A stretch of DNA of 64,000 nt from Alphaproteobacteria bacterium SS10. GTDB taxonomy: Bacteria; Pseudomonadota; Alphaproteobacteria; TMED2. Below the pieces are notes generated by a model. It was not told the DNA's origin and did no database searches. It saw only the letters and a list, made by a program, of their open reading frames with translations. Shown piece by piece: positions 62,503 to 64,000 of this stretch; position 1 is the stretch's first letter; every line of letters starts with the position of its first letter. A program made the position numbers and the translations under genes. The stretch covers positions 54,004-118,003 of the forward strand of contig JAHCML010000003.1 in the NCBI GenBank assembly GCA_019192455.1, in the 5' to 3' direction.

Positions 62503-63798
62503 TCAGCTTGCGTTCTTAAGCTTGATCACCTTGCCGTCTTCCGATGCCTTTGGCTCAACACGTGGTGCGGCGCTGCGCTTTTTATCGTTATCCCGGATGA
62601 AGTCACGAACCCGTGGCATGATCTGCTCCCGCCAACGGCGGCCGTTGAAGATGCCGTAATGGCCAACCGACTTCTGCAGGTGATGGCGCTTCATATCTTC
62701 TGGCAGGTTACGGCAGAGGCGATGGGCCGCTGCGGTTTGACCAACCGCCGAGATATCATCCAGCTCACCCTCAACGGTCATCAGTGCCGTCTTACGGATT
62801 GCCGCCGGATCAACCGGATCGCCGCGGTGGCGCATCGCACCGCGCGGCAGTGAATGCTCCTTAAACACCTTCTGAACGGTGTCGAGGTAGAACTCAGCTG
62901 GCAGATCCATGACCGAGAGATACTCGTCATAGAACTTGCGGTGTGCGGCGGCACTCTCACCATCACCCTTAACCAGGTGCTGGAACATCTTCAGATGCGC
63001 GCCGATATGCCGGTCCATATTCATGGACATGAAGCCGGATAGCTGCAGGAAGCCGGGATAAACCGCGCGGCCAGCACCCTTGTAATAGGGCGGGACCACG
63101 GCAATCACGTTCCGCTCAAACCAGCTCATTGGCCGTTGTTCGGCGAATTTGGTGACGGCGGTCTCTGCCTCACGCGTATCAATCGGCCCACCCATCAGGG
63201 TCATTGAGCGCGGTTGATGCGGCATGTCGTTGGACGCCATGACCGAGATTGCGGCCAGCACTGGCACGGCAGGTTGGCAAACCGCCATGACATGGGCATC
63301 GGGGCCAATCGTGGATAGGAAATCGATCACGTAATCGATGTAGCTATCCAGGTTGAACACCCCATCGATCAGCGGCACATGCCGGGCATCGATCCAATCG
63401 GTGATGTAAACATCATGATGCGGTAGCAGCGCTTCAACCGTGCCACGTAGCAAGGTTGCGTGGTGACCAGAGATTGGTGCCACGATCAGCAGCTTTGGGT
63501 CGTTCCGCTTAGTGTCCCGGGCAAACCGGATCAGGCGGCAAAACGGCTTCTCAACGACCACCTGTTCGGTGACCGCCACTTCTCTGCCGTCAATCTCAGT
63601 TGTCGCAAGCTCGAAATCCGGCTTCGCGAAGCGGCGTGTAGTACGCTCGAACATTTCGGCGCCGGCCGCAACTGTCCTGCCCAATTGGGTGTAGGACAGC
63701 GGAAACATAGGGTGTTGAAAAGCGGCTTGAGTAACTTCGGCGGCAAGGCGCATGGGCGCCAATGCGGCCTGATTCATATCGTATAGATGATAAAGCAA
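62503..63798 (-). CDS. phaZ: Intracellular poly(3-hydroxyalkanoate) depolymerase
   Basis: This enzyme breaks down stored PHB granules, 431 aa, cytosolic. The catalytic Cys is in VCQPAVPVLAA (C174 by my start), and the His lies in SVGHYGIFNGRRWRE, near the C terminus. I prefer the TTG at 63798: the product then starts LYHLYDMNQ, the N terminus usual for this family, and GAGG lies 9 bases upstream. It indicates that the organism stores polyhydroxyalkanoate. The synthase genes are not in the window. Confidence 0.94.
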   Translation of the reverse strand: MLYHLYDMNQAALAPMRLAAEVTQAAFQHPMFPLSYTQLGRTVAAGAEMFERTTRRFAKPDFELATTEIDGREVAVTEQVVVEKPFCRLIRFARDTKRNDPKLLIVAPISGHHATLLRGTVEALLPHHDVYITDWIDARHVPLIDGVFNLDSYIDYVIDFLSTIGPDAHVMAVCQPAVPVLAAISVMASNDMPHQPRSMTLMGGPIDTREAETAVTKFAEQRPMSWFERNVIAVVPPYYKGAGRAVYPGFLQLSGFMSMNMDRHIGAHLKMFQHLVKGDGESAAAHRKFYDEYLSVMDLPAEFYLDTVQKVFKEHSLPRGAMRHRGDPVDPAAIRKTALMTVEGELDDISAVGQTAAAHRLCRNLPEDMKRHHLQKSVGHYGIFNGRRWREQIMPRVRDFIRDNDKKRSAAPRVEPKASEDGKVIKLKNAS

Positions 63799-64000
63799 GT
63801 GTTGGGACCTCAATGTTGTTCCTGCCCCGACCATCGCCTTGCGCCTTGTTTTGGCACTGCCGTCTTTGCGGTCTCAATACGATGCAATCGACATATTCCC
63901 ATTACGTTAATATGGCCGCAAACAATCGCCGCCAGCTAATGGGAATACGGTTTGATGCGGTTTTCGCCTGGGGGCGTGGTTATCGCTTGATTTGCCAAAA
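63799..64000. other. Region upstream of phaZ to the window end
   Basis: This 202-bp stretch should contain the phaZ promoter. Its clearest element is the 11-bp inverted repeat at 63894-63947. No further gene starts are visible before the window ends. Confidence 0.5.
63894..63947. repeat. 11-bp inverted repeat upstream of phaZ
   Basis: TATTCCCATTA (63894-63904) and TAATGGGAATA (63937-63947) are perfect inverted copies with 32 bases between; the half-site centres are 43 bases apart, about four helical turns. The first copy is part of an ATTA-CGT-TAAT palindrome (63901-63911). It could be a pair of operator sites for phaZ or for a divergent gene beyond the window. Confidence 0.55.

Overview
This window looks like an ordinary chromosomal segment of an alphaproteobacterium. 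I put GC at roughly 57-60 % by eye. The main indications are a five-gene F1 ATP synthase cluster (atpHAGDC) with no F0 genes beside it, the argD-argF-hslO order, an intracellular polyhydroxyalkanoate depolymerase, an MnmC fusion, and many small families common in Rhodospirillales-like bacteria. I see no insertion sequence, prophage, CRISPR array, rRNA or tRNA. Coding density is high, and most genes sit in short runs that overlap or nearly touch.

Region by region. 0-7 kb: an M17 aminopeptidase, an MFS carrier and a Tat-exported L,D-transpeptidase on the minus strand, then an orphan ABC-2 permease coupled to a DMT carrier gene with an internal TAG. 7-12 kb: a DHH phosphoesterase, then argD-argF-hslO and a small lipoprotein. 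12-26.8 kb, mostly minus strand: TrkH, GTP cyclohydrolase I, ApaG, an OmpA-like lipoprotein, a fluoroacetate-dehalogenase-like hydrolase, a redoxin, a 612-residue protein I cannot place, a flippase-like protein, a rhomboid protease, MscS, an unusual histidine phosphatase and KdsB. 27-35 kb: a chemoreceptor, an ene-reductase, MnmC, a YnbA/YnbB-like phospholipid-synthesis pair and a TraX-like membrane protein. 35-42.4 kb: atpHAGDC with a strong terminator, then a PAS/EAL phosphodiesterase. 42.4-49 kb, minus strand: a cupin, a GST, a GT2/GT-C glycosyltransferase pair, a DsbA-fold isomerase, glyoxalase II and a BioC-like methyltransferase. 49-64 kb: ComF, glutaredoxin, a nitrilase, PlsC, a protein-glutaminase-like deamidase, an HSD10-like dehydrogenase, an SPFH protein, two transporters, a YgjP peptidase, a heme-dependent N-demethylase-family protein, a TMEM43-like protein, a VOC protein, a methyltransferase and PhaZ.

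The most interesting signal lies between 7875 and 8036, directly upstream of argD-argF. A 30-codon reading frame holds six consecutive and then four consecutive arginine codons, and it is followed by a perfect 11-bp hairpin with a U-rich tail. That is the layout of a ribosome-mediated transcription attenuator that would sense arginine. Second-tier observations are a YnbA-like enzyme with two Asn in its metal motif behind a TetR-like palindrome, a predicted protein deamidase, a dehalogenase with the complete fluoroacetate-pocket residues, a rhomboid with a TPR-like N-terminal region, a histidine phosphatase lacking its second His, and several unexplained inverted repeats in promoter regions.
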